Shown here one piece after another: positions 48,994 through 60,408 of a stretch of 64,000 bases of DNA. The notes below the pieces were generated by a model. That model was given only the letters and a program-made list of their open reading frames with translations, did not search any database and was not told the origin of the DNA. The first letter of the stretch is position 1, and each line of letters opens with the position of its first letter. Source of the stretch: Anoplopoma fimbria (Eukaryota > Chordata > Actinopteri > Perciformes > Anoplopomatidae); NCBI RefSeq assembly GCF_027596085.1, contig NC_072456.1:13902744-13966743 (forward strand), written 5' to 3'. The position numbers and the translations under genes are program-made.

Positions 48994-51900
48994 CTGAGGG
49001 TCCAACCAACAAACAGACTCTCATTACTCTCATGGGACGGGAAAACATTAAGCTGGCTTTTTAAACAGTATTATGAAAACAGAGAAGTAGCTTTAATTTC
49101 TATAAAAAACATATTTTTCAAAAGCTTTTATACAACTACGTACTGTTGTGCTTTGTTATGTCTAAAAGCTTTTGTTGGTCGATACAACTTAACTGATGTT
49201 TTTTTCCCAAATTTAACCAAAGAATAACCAAAAATAACCCACGACAAATATTCAATGATAGTGAAATAATATATGCCCTAAAATGGAAATTAGTTCATCA
49301 AATTTGTCACTGTAAAAAAAAGTTTTTAAGAGAATAATCTGCAATGCACAGATGTAAAAATCAGACATTGACAAAATCAGTCATATTTAAGGTGGAAACG
49401 TGCTGACTGGTATAAATTATATGTCTGTATGTGTTTCCACTCACTTGCAGAGACGAGGTCCATATACTGGCAGACAGCATGGAGCAGCAGTCTCTCAAAG
49501 CTGATTCACAAAAACAAACAACAGAGACATGACTTTCCACTCCTCGGTGTTCTCTAACCTCATGTAGAAACAATCAACCAGTTTCCCAGCATGGATCAAT
49601 AAAGATAGTCTTTGTTTGTGTCGAATGCCTAATATTTTCCATTTTCTTCATATCCTGTTTCTGTTTGTTGTATTTCCTGCTGCTGCAATGATGCAAAATC
49701 TTTGTGTGGATCATAAAGGTGTTGTTTTGTGTGAAATATAGGTATCAGACCTAGAATTAAAAACAATATATTTTAGAACTAATTCAATTCAATGTGGCTT
49801 TATTGGCATACAAGTTTATCATATATAAAATCAAATCATTGATATGTACAGAAAGCCCATAAGTATACAGGGTTTCTGCAACGTTAAATTAAATACTTTT
49901 TAAGACCTTTGTAGTTTCTAATAACCTGTCAAAGTATTAAGGCATAATGGATAATCAGAAGAGATGATATGGCTTTGGCTGAAATGATTTACTATTATGT
50001 CACATGATTTAGTATTAGTAATTACATAAATGGGACCTGGACCCTGATAAATACCATAAACTGGATAGATGAATAAACTTTTTGAGTAAAACTTTTTGGC
50101 AAAAACTGACAGTTGACCATTATCACACCATAAGCTTCCTTCCTGCAGCTAACAGAAGTAAAAGTGTTTGCAAGAATGGTGCTGAAGAAAACATTTTATA
50201 ACTAATATTACTGGAAGCAAGACAAAATATTTAAGACCTCTGTCTACGTTTATGTATTTTAAGAGTTTTTAATACTTTCTGAGGGTCTTGTTTTTTAGGA
50301 AATAGATTTGAAAGCTTTTTAAGACTTTGAGACCTGGTGTTACGCTGAATATTAAAAAAAGGATTTCTACCTGCTGGCGAGGTTGGTTGTGTAAACTGAG
50401 TGAGGTTGAGCGATGAAGAAGCTCAGAAGGTTTTCCTCAAGTACTTCCAGAGTTCCCTGTGAGGAGAAAAATAAAAAAGTGGGTGGAAGTTAAAAGGTTT
50501 CGATCTTCACCACAATCATCTGTTCTCAAGCATAGTTAATGCTTGAGCCAAAGACTGAACTACTGCGGGCTTCTTTGCTGAGTCATGGTTGTGGCTAAAC
50601 CTGTTTTTCTTCTTTATGGTTTTTTTATAGGTCAACTAGGAGGAAGAAAAAGAGAACTAGCTGGTGAAGCCTGTGAGTTTGATGCACAGCAGAGATGCAA
50701 GAGAGAGAAGTCAAAATGTGTAACAACTTTGGTTAACACGTCTTCAACCAGTTCTCATATCACTGTATGGTCAGAGGACTGATTAGAAGTTTAGGCTTTT
50801 TAAATCAAACTTTTACTTAAGCGCGACCCTTCTACCATGTTCATTGTGAAGATGACACTCACCATGGGGATTTGCTTCCGTCTAAGAGTCGCTCGCAGCC
50901 TGCGATCGATTCTCTGGAAGCAGTCCTGAGCAGTGAAGGCAGGATAAACTGTGAAGACATGAGTGATGGTCAGACAAACAGGCGCACTAATCCATCAACC
51001 AGTTTACAAAGGAGCTCAGACTGAGACACTCACAGTTTCTCTCGTCTTTGAGGGGCCTGGCGGTGATTTTCTTCTTGGCCTCCTCCTGCTCCAGCAGAGA
51101 CAGCAGCCTCTCCTGCTCCTCGCCGGAGCAATTCATGAAGTCGTTCCATGGCTACGAGAACAAGAGGATAAGGAGTAGATTTATAAATGAATACTTGTTT
51201 TGTTGGGTGCTTTTAGATTTTTATCAAGATTTCATCATCAATGTAAGACAAGCTTTTAGTCTCTGGCATTTGTAAGAAGTTGAAAAGGTAAAACTTCCAC
51301 CAAAACTAAAATGTCTTAAAATGAAATTGTCTTAAGTGCTTGGAAGAAAAACAGTGAAGCCAAAACCAAGACAGACCTCACACTACTGTTGTAGTATTAC
51401 AAGATTTGAAGGTCTCTGTTTTGTCTTGGTCTTGACTCAGACCAAGATGTATTTCAAAAACGGTACTGCAGGGGATAGCCTGTGTGGTCTGATTTGTTTT
51501 TTTTATCATCATTCTGCTCATAGTAAACAATGGAAAATTCATCTCTGCAATGTTTATTGATTATATTATCATGACATGTCTCGTGGTCAGAAAAGGTGAA
51601 TCTTTTATTGTCTTTTAATTTATTATTATTATTAATTTATTTTCTTGAGGTGTTTTATGGGGATGTGGATTTTTCAGCTCAATTTGTGTAGTGCCTATGA
51701 TCAGCATGTTTCTCATTTTATCTTAAGTTATCATGTGTGGGACTCCCACTGATCTGGTCTTGGTCTTGAGTTGGTCTAAACCCCCCTAAAGTGTTTGTCT
51801 TGTCTCGGTCTCGCTACACTCTGGTCTCTGTCATGACTCATGTTTCGGTGGTCTTGACTACAACACTGCCTCGCTCCACTCCTGCAGCATTAATGAGCGG

Positions 51901-53827
51901 TAAAGTTTAAGTCCAGCTGAAGTCGACTTACCTCTATGTAGTTTCCGTTGGTGCAGGCCTCAGTGAAGATGGACGGGATCGCTGGGTTACTGCACACTTC
52001 CAGATCATCTTTGGAGCACTCATCCCTCTCAAGAAGATTAGCAAGAAAGCGTGCTGATGTTCAGAGAAGAAGAGAGAGATGGACAGTGTTGTTATAAGCA
52101 GAACATTATTGACAGATTCAAGAATTTAAAGTTTTAATTCTTGAGATTCAAAAAAGACGTACTTTTGTTTTACTGTATTGGCATTTTTGTAGCAATAACA
52201 ATACAATGTAAATGCTTTTTTCCCCCCATTGTTGAAGGCACACAGGCTTGTCCGGCATTGTTCAGTCTGCAGTGGATGACAACTTATAAATCATCTGATA
52301 ATAACCGCTTACTGTTCTCCTGTCGGCGGAGGCTCTTCTTGCCTTTGGCTCGGGGAATGAGGTCAGATTTGCGGATGGCTTGGTTGATGAAGAACTGCTT
52401 CTTTTTGGAGGGAGACACTCCCTTGGCTGGAGAGTTGGGCAGGGAGGAGCATTTACGCTCCTCTATCAGGCTGGAACAACATAGGACAAGATGTCAATTT
52501 AGCCAATTAAGTCATACAAATCCTGAAGGGGAAGTAACAGCTCAGCAGATCTTATTCATTTAAATCGTCTCATGTTGTAGGGATGTAGTAAACTTGAAAC
52601 TTTTTCAAGCTGCTGCATATACTTATTCAACAGATGATTATTTTACATTTCCTAAAAGGTTTTAACAACAAAATACACACAGAAACTGTAATGATTCAGC
52701 TGTAGGTTACACGTTTTAGTAGACAGAGTGATAGTGACAGGCACTGAACAATAGAGCAGGCCCTTCTCAGTACACAAGATGTAGAAATAGACTTTTGTGT
52801 GACCTCATTTTCAGCCTTTCAGCCTGGCACTGTTCTTGATTTTTAGTCGGAGAATGCTCTTTTTGAACTGGACATTTTCTTAAGCATGCAGCATGTGTGA
52901 CGGTGCAGGGTCTCGGGGTATGAGGTGGACATTGAGACCGTGTTTCTATCTCTTGAGCAGTAGGTTACTGCATTATATCTGAATGTCATGCAGTGTATCA
53001 TCACTCCATGATTATTTTTGGGGGCTGATTTTATAGGGAAAGGAGAATATGCCAAACAGTTACAGTGGCTGTGAGGGGGTATAGATTATCACCAAGCTGC
53101 TAAAACTGTTGTTTAGGGCTTTACGTCGGATAGCTCTCCTTTACTGTACTGGCCTGCTTCTGATTCATCACTGCTGTGTTTTAAATGGATCAGAGGAGGA
53201 CGAGCCTCCTGCAGCAGCCTCAGATGTAGGTCAGTGGGTGTGCAGGACCCCCCTCTGCCTGGGAGTTGCCATTTTTAGCCTGCAGGTTGACAGCAACACT
53301 ACAGCAACACGACATGTTCCTGAGTTAGTTCACAAGGAGATATTATACCATTTTACTTTGACATATAAACCCCAATAAATCAGAAACTTAGCTAACCAGG
53401 ATTTTGGCATTAATATATATGTTTACAATGTTTTTAGATGCATGGATCTTTACATTTTTTAGCGAGGAAACCTCTAAATAATCTGAATAAAATGTGTTTG
53501 AAATGTTAAGAGCAAGGCGTGTCAGACGTGATCTCATGATGCATTTAGACTCTACCACAGATCAGCTAGTTAGCATTAGCCACCAGCTGTATCACAAGCT
53601 AGCAGAGACAGATCATTCAACTAGCAGCCTGCTAAAACCTGAACATAAACGTCAACCACATTAGCATGATTAGCACGATGTCTAATCTAACACTGATCAC
53701 AACTCCAGACGAGATGAAACAAACAAACCATGAAAACATGCTAACGCTAAGTAGCATGCTAACGTAGCAGGCTCGCAGTGTTCACTCACATATAATCCTG
53801 TTCTTCATTGTTTGTCAAAACGACCAT
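48890..53827 (-). CDS. r3hdm4: r3hdm4: R3H domain-containing protein 4
   Basis: Eight exons join to 768 nt (255 aa; human R3HDM4 is 268 aa) with all phases consistent: 53827-53790, 52470-52313, 52053-51932, 51151-51034, 50948-50863, 50456-50371, 49500-49445, 48993-48890. Matches to human R3HDM4 run throughout: KKKQFFINQAIRKSDLIPRA near residue 36, ENTRFLANLLERD near 64, EACTNGNYIEPWNDFMNCSG near 97, AFTAQDCFQRIDRRLRATLR near 149, and FLPPSLLLSAYLEQ at the end. The R3H signature is Arg206-LLL-His210. R3H domains bind single-stranded nucleic acid; the cell role of R3HDM4 is poorly known. The gene is head-to-head with the unknown plus-strand gene about 2 kb away. Identification is firm. Confidence 0.96.
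49445..49500 (-). CDS. r3hdm4: r3hdm4 exon 7 (R3H signature, 56 nt)
   Basis: SFERLLLHAVCQYMDLVSA. It carries the Arg-x3-His pair (R206, H210). The acceptor is GAATCAG and the donor GTGAGT. Skipping this exon would remove the signature and shift the frame. Confidence 0.94.
49770..49860 (+). repeat. Teleost ATTCAATTCAATGTGGCTTT repeat fragment
   Basis: TTCAATTCAATGTGGCTTTA then TTGGCATACAAGTTT resembles a repeat often seen in fish introns. It lies in the r3hdm4 intron between exons 6 and 7. Confidence 0.4.
50371..50456 (-). CDS. r3hdm4: r3hdm4 exon 6
   Basis: Residues 175-202: GTLEVLEENLLSFFIAQPHS then VYTTNLAS. It is the start of the R3H fold. The acceptor is CCTCACAG; the donor GTAGAA is weak. 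Confidence 0.93.
50863..50948 (-). CDS. r3hdm4: r3hdm4 exon 5
   Basis: Residues 146-174: FYPAFTAQDCFQRIDRRLRA then TLRRKQIPM. The acceptor is TTCACAG and the donor GTGAGT. Confidence 0.94.
51034..51151 (-). CDS. r3hdm4: r3hdm4 exon 4
   Basis: Residues 107-145: PWNDFMNCSGEEQERLLSLL then EQEEAKKKITARPLKDERN, a charged helical stretch. The acceptor is TCTCGTAG and the donor GTGAGT. Confidence 0.94.
51355..51875. repeat. Degenerate TTGGTCTTG-rich repeat in an r3hdm4 intron
   Basis: Two flanks carry related blocks: GTCTTGGTCTTGACTCAGAC near 51423 and GTCTTGGTCTTGAGTTGGTC near 51757, plus TGTCTTGTCTCGGTCTCG. This resembles a widespread fish repeat with repeated TTGGTC and ACCAAG words. It fills most of the intron between exons 3 and 4. 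Confidence 0.5.
51932..52053 (-). CDS. r3hdm4: r3hdm4 exon 3
   Basis: Residues 66-106: TRFLANLLERDECSKDDLEV then CSNPAIPSIFTEACTNGNYIE. The acceptor is ACATCAG and the donor GTAAGT. Confidence 0.94.
52313..52470 (-). CDS. r3hdm4: r3hdm4 exon 2
   Basis: Residues 13-65. It contains the conserved KKKQFFINQAIRKSDLIPRA and KGKKSLRRQEN basic block, which could serve as a nuclear localisation signal. The acceptor is TTGTTCCAG and the donor GTAAGC. Confidence 0.95.
52471..53789 (-). other. r3hdm4 intron 1
   Basis: About 1.3 kb. No second gene is supported. The right part has many GCTAGC and GTTAGCA words typical of fish microrepeats. Confidence 0.75.
53790..53827 (-). CDS. r3hdm4: r3hdm4 exon 1 (initiator)
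   Basis: MVVLTNNEEQDY plus two bases, then GTGAGT. The start is the first ATG in this frame after the upstream stop-free 5' UTR and aligns with the human start (MVALENPE). Confidence 0.9.
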
Positions 53828-54055
53828 TTTACTCAAGCAGAACAAACGACACAAAGCCAAGCTGGGGATCTGTGTGGGTCGGGACTGAAAGCTAAGGTTA
53901 GCCGCTGAGTGTGTTTGGCAGGTTGTGTTGTGAGCAGCTAGCTTAGCTCCTCCTCGGCTGCTGCTGAACTGGACAGCTGTGATTACAACACAAACACAGA
54001 GAGGCGGAAAACAGAGAGGTCCCACTCCGTCTCCACGTGGTTACATTGTGTAAGG
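53828..54055 (-). promoter_or_regulatory. r3hdm4 5' UTR and probable promoter
   Basis: GC content rises just upstream of the start codon and falls sharply beyond about 54050. A CCACGTGG E-box (54032-54041 region) and a GAGGCGGAAA motif lie here. The start site itself cannot be fixed from sequence. Confidence 0.45.
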
Positions 54056-54233
54056 CCTTTTTGAAGGTCACTTCAAACTAGGACTTTTATTTACTTCTGT
54101 TTGCATTTGCATAATTTTTTATCAATACATCATATAGATCTTTATCTTAAGATAGGATTGTTTGTGTTGACTTTGTAACTACAAGATATTTTGACCAATT
54201 AATTAGTTGATTTAATATTCATTCATTCATTAA

Positions 54234-54362
54234 TTTGCTTATTTATAATACTTATTTTTGATCTTGTTTTTTCTACTATGTACCTTGTTTGCACTATATC
54301 TATGCTGCTGTAATCCTGTAAATGTCCCCGCTGCGGGACTAATAAAGGATTATCTTATCTTA
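54234..54362 (+). mobile_element. Retroelement 3' tail, copy 1
   Basis: CTTGTTTGCACTATATCTAT, GCTGCTGTAATCCTGTAAAT and CGCTGCGGGACTAATAAAGG lead into TTATCTTATCTTA. The AATAAAG plus a short TTATC repeat looks like the 3' end of a non-LTR retrotransposon or SINE. Confidence 0.65.
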
Positions 54363-54601
54363 ATAAGGATCTGTAAAACAGATTTTCTCCAAAGCACCAC
54401 TTTTTTTCAGGTTTCTTTAAAAATAAGTCATTCGGCATGAAAATAGCACATAAAAACTAACGAAGACCAACACGACCGATTATGCTGATTTATTATACAC
54501 ATATATACAGGGGCAGCCCTGCTGTTCTCTTGTATGACACTCAAAAAAACATTTTTATTTTTTATTTAAAATCGCTTTACTACTTACTTAACGCTTGGGG
54601 G

Positions 54602-54760
54602 AAGCAATAAGATAAGATAAAATAAGGTAAAAATAATCCATCCAGATAATCCATTATTATCCATTATCAGCGGGGAAATTTACAGGATTACAGCAGCATA
54701 GATATAGTGCAAACAAGGTACATAGTAGAAAAAACAAACAAGTATTTTAAATAAGTAAGT
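54602..54760 (-). mobile_element. Retroelement 3' tail, copy 2 (reverse)
   Basis: The reverse complement of copies 1 and 3, with GATAAGATAAAATAAGG at its left and GCACAAACAAGG-like and TACATAGTAGAAAAAACAAA words at its right. Internal differences show age. Confidence 0.65.
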
Positions 54761-55094
54761 AAGTAAGAAAAAATTAAAATCCACAATAACTAAAAAAAAA
54801 TCTTATAAACAAAGACAGAATAATTATAGTTATAGTATTGCACAGTGTATTTGGTGATAGTCTCATAGTATAATCACACGCTTCAGCTATTTGTTCAATT
54901 GTCATTATGAAAAATCTTCATTAGTGCAGCGTTTAAATTAATTAAACACAAACTGCAGAAGACGATGATTTAGTTTTGCTATTGAGAGTAAAATGTATTT
55001 ACTTGGTCCTATTAATAATATACAAATACACTGTGCAATTATAGTTATAATAGTTTTCTGTCTGTATATATAATATTTCAGTTATTGTGGATCC

Positions 55095-55297
55095 TTTACT
55101 GTTTTTATTGCTTATTTATAATACTTGTTTTTTTATCTTGTTTTTCTTTTACTATGTCTCTTGTTTGCACTATAACCTATGCTGCTGTAATCCTGTAAAT
55201 TTCCTTGCTGCGGGACTAATAAAGGATTATTTTATTTTATCTTATCTTATCTTATCTTATCTTATCTTATCTTATCTTATCTTATTTTATCTTAATC
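55095..55297 (+). mobile_element. Retroelement 3' tail, copy 3, with (TTATC)n
   Basis: Same core as copy 1 and then an expanded run of about 11 TTATC or TTATT units at 55231-55294, the expected tandem tail of such an element. Confidence 0.7.
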
Positions 55298-55852
55298 ACC
55301 ACATGAAGGCACTGTTCCTTTAAATGTAGCAGCTCATGTATGAAAATTCAACATTCAGATACAAACGTGCATGTCTGAAGTGTAGTCCAAGTCTTTCTTT
55401 TTTAATCTCCTGAGTGATTAATCTTACTAATAGACAATCTTTGGCATACCCAATAGGACAAGCTCCTCTCATAACTTGCAAAATACAGCCACTGTCACCT
55501 CCATCATTTTTATAATCCATCATCTTTGACTGGTTTCAGCTCAACCATAATCAAACCTCTGATATAATCTGAAATAACAATGACTTTTCTCCCCCCACTC
55601 ATTAAACGCTGACTGGAGTTTGTGTGCATGTTACCATAACAGCCAGTTTAATAGGCCTGCCAAATAGTCATCTAATTGTTCTGAACTTTCTTTTTCACTG
55701 GTGCTGGAGAGAAAAAGGAGCAGTTCAGTTTGTTACATCTGAGAACTAAAAAATAAAAACTGTGCAGAACATTTTTCATCTAAAGCTTTTTTGAGTGATG
55801 TTTGGACTATTTCAGAGAAGATTCTCGACGGTGTTTATATACACATCTTGGA

Positions 55853-56473
55853 ATGAGGAAAGAGAAGAAGAAAAGGACAGTTGTACTAGAAAAACTTTAT
55901 CCAGACACTTTTCCGATGATCGTGGGTAAAGTGAAGAAATCAGTTCCCAAGATGAGAACTGTGAAGTCAAAGGAGAAGATCCAATTTGCCACAACAAACA
56001 GCAACTCCAGCTCAGCTGAGGTCACAACATGTGAGACATCAGGAAATATAATGAGGCTTTGTGTCAATCTGATGCCTGTTCTGGCTGCAGCCAAGGAGCC
56101 TGAGGAGGAAGAGGAGGGTGAAGAGGACAGCTGCACAAGTAGAAAGGAACCAGAAACCAGCCGCAAAAATGGCCCATCTGTCATTAAATCAGTGGAAAAA
56201 CCACTCGATTCTCTCATTGGATTAAATTCAGACACCAAACAACCACTACGTCCTCGGTGTGTGCTGCCACCTATAACTCAATGTAGACCAGCTCCTCAGT
56301 GTTGTGACCGTCAGAAGAGGTGCCACACACCTCTACCTCCCATCAGTTTATCTGAGCAAACAAGCACCATCTCTTCAAACTTTACTATAAAAGGCAGCCG
56401 AGGCGATGGGTCAGTTACAGGTCAAGTACCAGACAGCCGGCCCTGGATAGACAATCCTCTGTTCTCTAAAAGT
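55853..56473 (+). CDS. Unknown gene exon 1
   Basis: Residues 1-207. A lysine/arginine-rich start, then low-complexity serine and glutamate stretches, then RCVLPPITQCRPAPQCCDRQ, and DSRPWIDNPLFSKS at the donor. An out-of-frame ATG at 55798 overlaps the start region. Confidence 0.7.
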
Positions 56474-58774
56474 GTGAGTACATTAATGTGATTATTTCTT
56501 TATCGCTGTCCTTAATTTAATTGTCCTTAAAATCCTAAGATTAAAACAAAGCTTTGCTCATATAAAAGTGGTTCATTTTCAAATGGAAAGGACTTTAAGG
56601 AAGTGAAGATCAGTACCTACCTTTACTGGAAACCAGAAGGACTTGCATCCTCACAAACTGGTTTGGCACAGCTACAGTGGGCCGCGGTGGAGAGGAAATT
56701 ATTGAGTCACATGGAAGAACACATTAGAAAAGTATAGTTCAAATCAACAAGGCTTTGGGCAACAAAAATAGTTTTTAAAGTCAGAAACATCAGCAGCTTC
56801 CTGAAAATGTCACTGGCAATGATCCAGAGACTACACGTATAAATAAACACATATATTACAAATCTTCGTTATTGCTCGTTTAATTTGTTCAGTGAGTTGA
56901 AACAGAAGGTAAAGATATCAAAGTCTTGATGCAATGATTTTATGCCTCATTATTTGCAAATGAATGCAAAGCTGATGAGTCCCTAAAGATGTGTTTAAAC
57001 GTTCGACGGTAAATACCTGAAACGGAAGCATAAAATGTCTGTTTGAGGCTATTTTACCATTTTTCAGATGTCTATGCGCTGTTAGCAGCTCCACCAAAGA
57101 AAGATTTCCCCTCATATGTTTCACATGGCTTCATTTCAACAAGTGTTTGAGGCCCAAAAAAGGTACAATCATCCAGTATTTCACAAAAGAAATCAAAGAT
57201 TACAGAAGACAGAAGTCCAGAAAATAAAAAACTAATTTGATAAGTAGAACTTTGTTTCTTTTCCTTCATGCTGCATGAATCATCTTGTGACTCTAAATAA
57301 AGAAGTTCAAACTAGCTCCACCTCGACCAGCCGCAACAGTAAAACACTACTTACACATTGATTCATACATAATAATAAATCAGTCACAGAGGACATTTAT
57401 TTATACTTTTACTTTTAATACTTTAAGTACATTTTATTAATATTTAAGTTATTGTAATTCCACATTGTGGTATTACTACAACTACAGTAATAGATCTGAG
57501 TACTTCTTGCACCACATATAAAAAAAGGCAAAAACTAAAACAGGACAGGAAAATAAAATATATATTTCCCCCTTCAGAACTAAAGTGTCTCCCACTACAG
57601 ATCTGTCTGACTCTCCTCTCTTTCGTTCTCCGAGCAGAGATCTCCTGAGTTTCGTCTTCCTGACATCTCCTTGTCCAGTCTGGAGGCTCTGCTGCAGACG
57701 GTCACACAGAAGCTGGGGAGGAAGAGGAGAGGTGGTGATGAAGGACCGTGGAGACGTGTCCAGTCCGATCATCTCCTCGTGGCTGTTAGTGATCAACGAT
57801 TGAGAGAGAAGAGCGTCACAGAGAACAGAAACCTGGCCAACATGTATGTTTGGTTGTTTTTGAGTAAATTATTTTATGTTGTTATTTACTTTGCCGTAGT
57901 TATGGTACAAAAGGGGAATATAGAAAGTACATCATCAGGGTTACTTCAAGCTATTATTTAGAGAGGTGACTATTGATTGTATTCACATTTAATGGTTTCC
58001 AAATGAAGCCATACTTCTAAAATCTTAAAGATTATAACGTTAGATCATTTTTTATAGAATGCTTAGTTTAAGAGAAGTAATGTATCCTAAAGAGCAATTT
58101 ATACAAATTTCAGTGTCTCATGATGGTCTAAGTTTCTACCTGGCCCCTCCTTAAGTTGTAAAAATGCACTAATAGCCCGAATCCAGAGTTATTTTCCTTC
58201 CTCTGTTCATGAGAATGATCCCAAGAATCAAGACAGAAGGCTGGGAGGCGGGTTTAGAGAAAATGCTATTGAGCCTGCCTTATGGGCCATGGAATGCAGA
58301 GGATGTCAGAAGATCCTGGTAATATTATACTCGGAAGTCAAACTTTTTTTGCTTCATGCAACACTGAGCAACTTTTATAGGAAAGTTTCAATTGCTCTTT
58401 ATACATCCATGTTTTATTCCCTGGCAAAACAAATAAACGAACTGCTGAACTCTTGGCAATACAATGTTTAAATCCTAAGATATTAAATATTTTGAATATT
58501 AGTAATTATTGAACTCTTACTAGTGTTTACCTTTGTAGATAACAATGTAATCTCTACGTTCGATATTTTTGCATGTGGTTGTGATGTTAATCTAGAAGTT
58601 AAATTCTCTTTCTGACTCTTTCCTTTGAACAGTGAAGCAGTAACAGAAACATCAGCGGGTGGATGCAGTGTAAACGGACGGAGGATCACCCCTTCACCTT
58701 TATCAGCACCAAAACCATTGCTCATCCTCACTATGACGAAGAAAAACCTTCTGACTTCCAACATGTGGCAGTGA
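55853..58774 (+). CDS. Unrecognised three-exon gene, 322 aa
   Basis: Exons 55853-56473, 57638-57843 and 58633-58774 join to 969 nt without a stop and with matching phases (0, then 2). Donors are GTGAGT and GTATGT; acceptors are CCGAGCAG and TTTGAACAG. I chose the ATG at 55853 (MRKEKKKRTVVLEKLY) because the open frame has no earlier ATG; an upstream exon is possible. The product starts basic, has a glutamate run (EPEEEEEGEED) near residue 83, and a Pro/Cys-rich centre. A probable amphipathic helix, EFRLPDISLSSLEALLQTVT, begins near residue 210. The tail is basic and ends LLTSNMWQ. There is no signal peptide, membrane segment or domain I can name. AATAAA signals near 59318 and 59570 could end the mRNA. 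I do not know its function. Confidence 0.7.
56474..57637 (+). other. Intron 1 of the unknown gene
   Basis: About 1.16 kb, AT-rich. Near 57.40-57.52 kb is a piece of the teleost AAGTACTCAGAT-type repeat in reverse orientation. Confidence 0.6.
57638..57843 (+). CDS. Unknown gene exon 2
   Basis: Residues 208-275 plus two bases: RSPEFRLPDISLSSLEALLQ, TVTQKLGRKRRGGDEGPWRR and LLVAVSDQRLREKSV. This is the least repetitive part and the best candidate for a conserved domain. Confidence 0.72.
58633..58774 (+). CDS. Unknown gene exon 3 (C-terminus)
   Basis: Residues 276-322, ending in TGA: EAVTETSAGGCSVNGRRITP then SPLSAPKPLLILTMTKKNLL and TSNMWQ. The acceptor CTTTCCTTTGAACAG is good. Confidence 0.65.
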
Positions 58775-60408
58775 CTCATCAAAAACAACAAACTAGACTG
58801 ACAACATACTTCAGAGTAGGTTTTTTTAAATAATACGTATACAGACACAGTTTTGTTTTCCTTCAAGACAAAACATTCACAACAGACATAAACCCGTTTC
58901 TCTTTTTTCTACGCTAGCATATCTTCAGCATACAATGTACATCTTATAGTAGATGCACAGATACATTTATGTTCAAGTAGAACTTTTCAAGCATAATACC
59001 TTAAAAGTACATTTAGTAGTACAGACTTTCATTCCAAAATGACACATCAGCCATTGTCTAAATTCATATCATTTCAGTGTTTTCAATAGATTAAACCTTT
59101 TAAAGTATTATATATTATATTGTAACAGTTTGCATTTTGGAATGAAACCCTTCTGATTGTATACTCTCTTCTTTATACTTTGTTTGTCTCATGCCTATTA
59201 CTATTATAACAATCTTTTGAGTATGTAACAGTGCATTACAGTGCAGTAACAACCTGCTTTGGACATTCAGTCAGCTGTGTCATTTTTATGATAAAAGAAA
59301 TTCAAATTTCAAATTATAAAAATAAAACAACCAATGACCAAAGGCAATGTTGTTGCGTTTGGTGTTTGCAGCTCAGACTGAATGGAACAATTAATTATTG
59401 GATCTTTCATAATTTCTTTGATTTAATTTGGAGTGCTGTAGTTTGGCATTATGTAGAAGAATTTGAAGTGACACTATGCAGCTAAAACTGTGTAGAGTCA
59501 CACCTGTGTGTCCAGGATTTTTCAATAGTTTCAAATTTAGAAAATATTTCAATATCTTGTGATAAATAAATGAGATGTCCAGACCTTTCGAGATCTGTGC
59601 AGGAAGTGTGTCAGATTCTTCTACATGTGGCATATAGAATATGTAATTATCTCTGTTTGGATAGTGACATTGTTATCCAATCACACAAAATAAATGAAAA
59701 AACTAAACATTTTTGATGGATAAAAGACAAAATTCATTCTTGATTTACAAAAGAATAAAAATTGTAAAGTTCATCATTAAATATAGGTCGAGGTATTTCT
59801 CAATGAACTTACAGTAAGAATTCTCTCCACATAAGGAAAACAATCCCTCAAATATTTATAATACATAAACTCATCTGAATTATTACATGTAACACATGTA
59901 CTTCAGTGTTTGCAACATTTTCTTTTTTTAAAGTGCTTTCTGCAAAATAAAGATACAATTGTGAGAGGTCTATTGATTGACCCCTTAGGAACGCCAACCC
60001 TTTTTTTTTTTTTTTTTTTTACATTGAGCCTTGCATAATATTTTTTACAACTTTGGACTTATGAGATTGATACAGAAAGAGAAGACACAGTGTAAGATTT
60101 ATGAACCCAAATGAAGGGTATAGAGCTGCAGATATGTTAACGGGTGAACAAGGCACCAAAGCCATTTTAGAAAGTACTCACTTTTCCTTCTTCAGAGGAG
60201 GCAGAGAGATACATTTATCTCTAAAAGTAACTTTCACAGTCCACCTTTCCAACTCTAACTCCCACCAGCTTTGCCTCCCATGTTGCATATTGAGGTTGCT
60301 GTAAGCATTGTAAAACACTCAGATGAACATACAGCGAGTATTAAAAAGCTTTTGACTGAAGTGTGTCCTTTAAACCTGCATCCTCAGCTCGTGATGCACC
60401 GGTCCACT
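58775..60408. other. Convergent intergenic stretch
   Basis: It lies between the stop codons of the unknown gene and the ABCA gene, so both 3' UTRs must end here. AT-rich, with a 20-bp T run near 60001-60020. No further coding exon is seen. Confidence 0.65.

Larger units (their letters stand above)
54056..55852. other. Spacer between r3hdm4 and the divergent unknown gene
   Basis: Very AT-rich and largely made of three copies of one retroelement tail (listed separately). No exon is visible. The 5' UTR and promoter of the unknown gene must lie at its right end. Confidence 0.65.

Noticed and set aside
55802..55852. Extension of the unknown gene upstream to a TTG at 55802
   Set aside because: TTG is not a normal start in animal genes. 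The first in-frame ATG is at 55853; the upstream part is more likely UTR or intron end.
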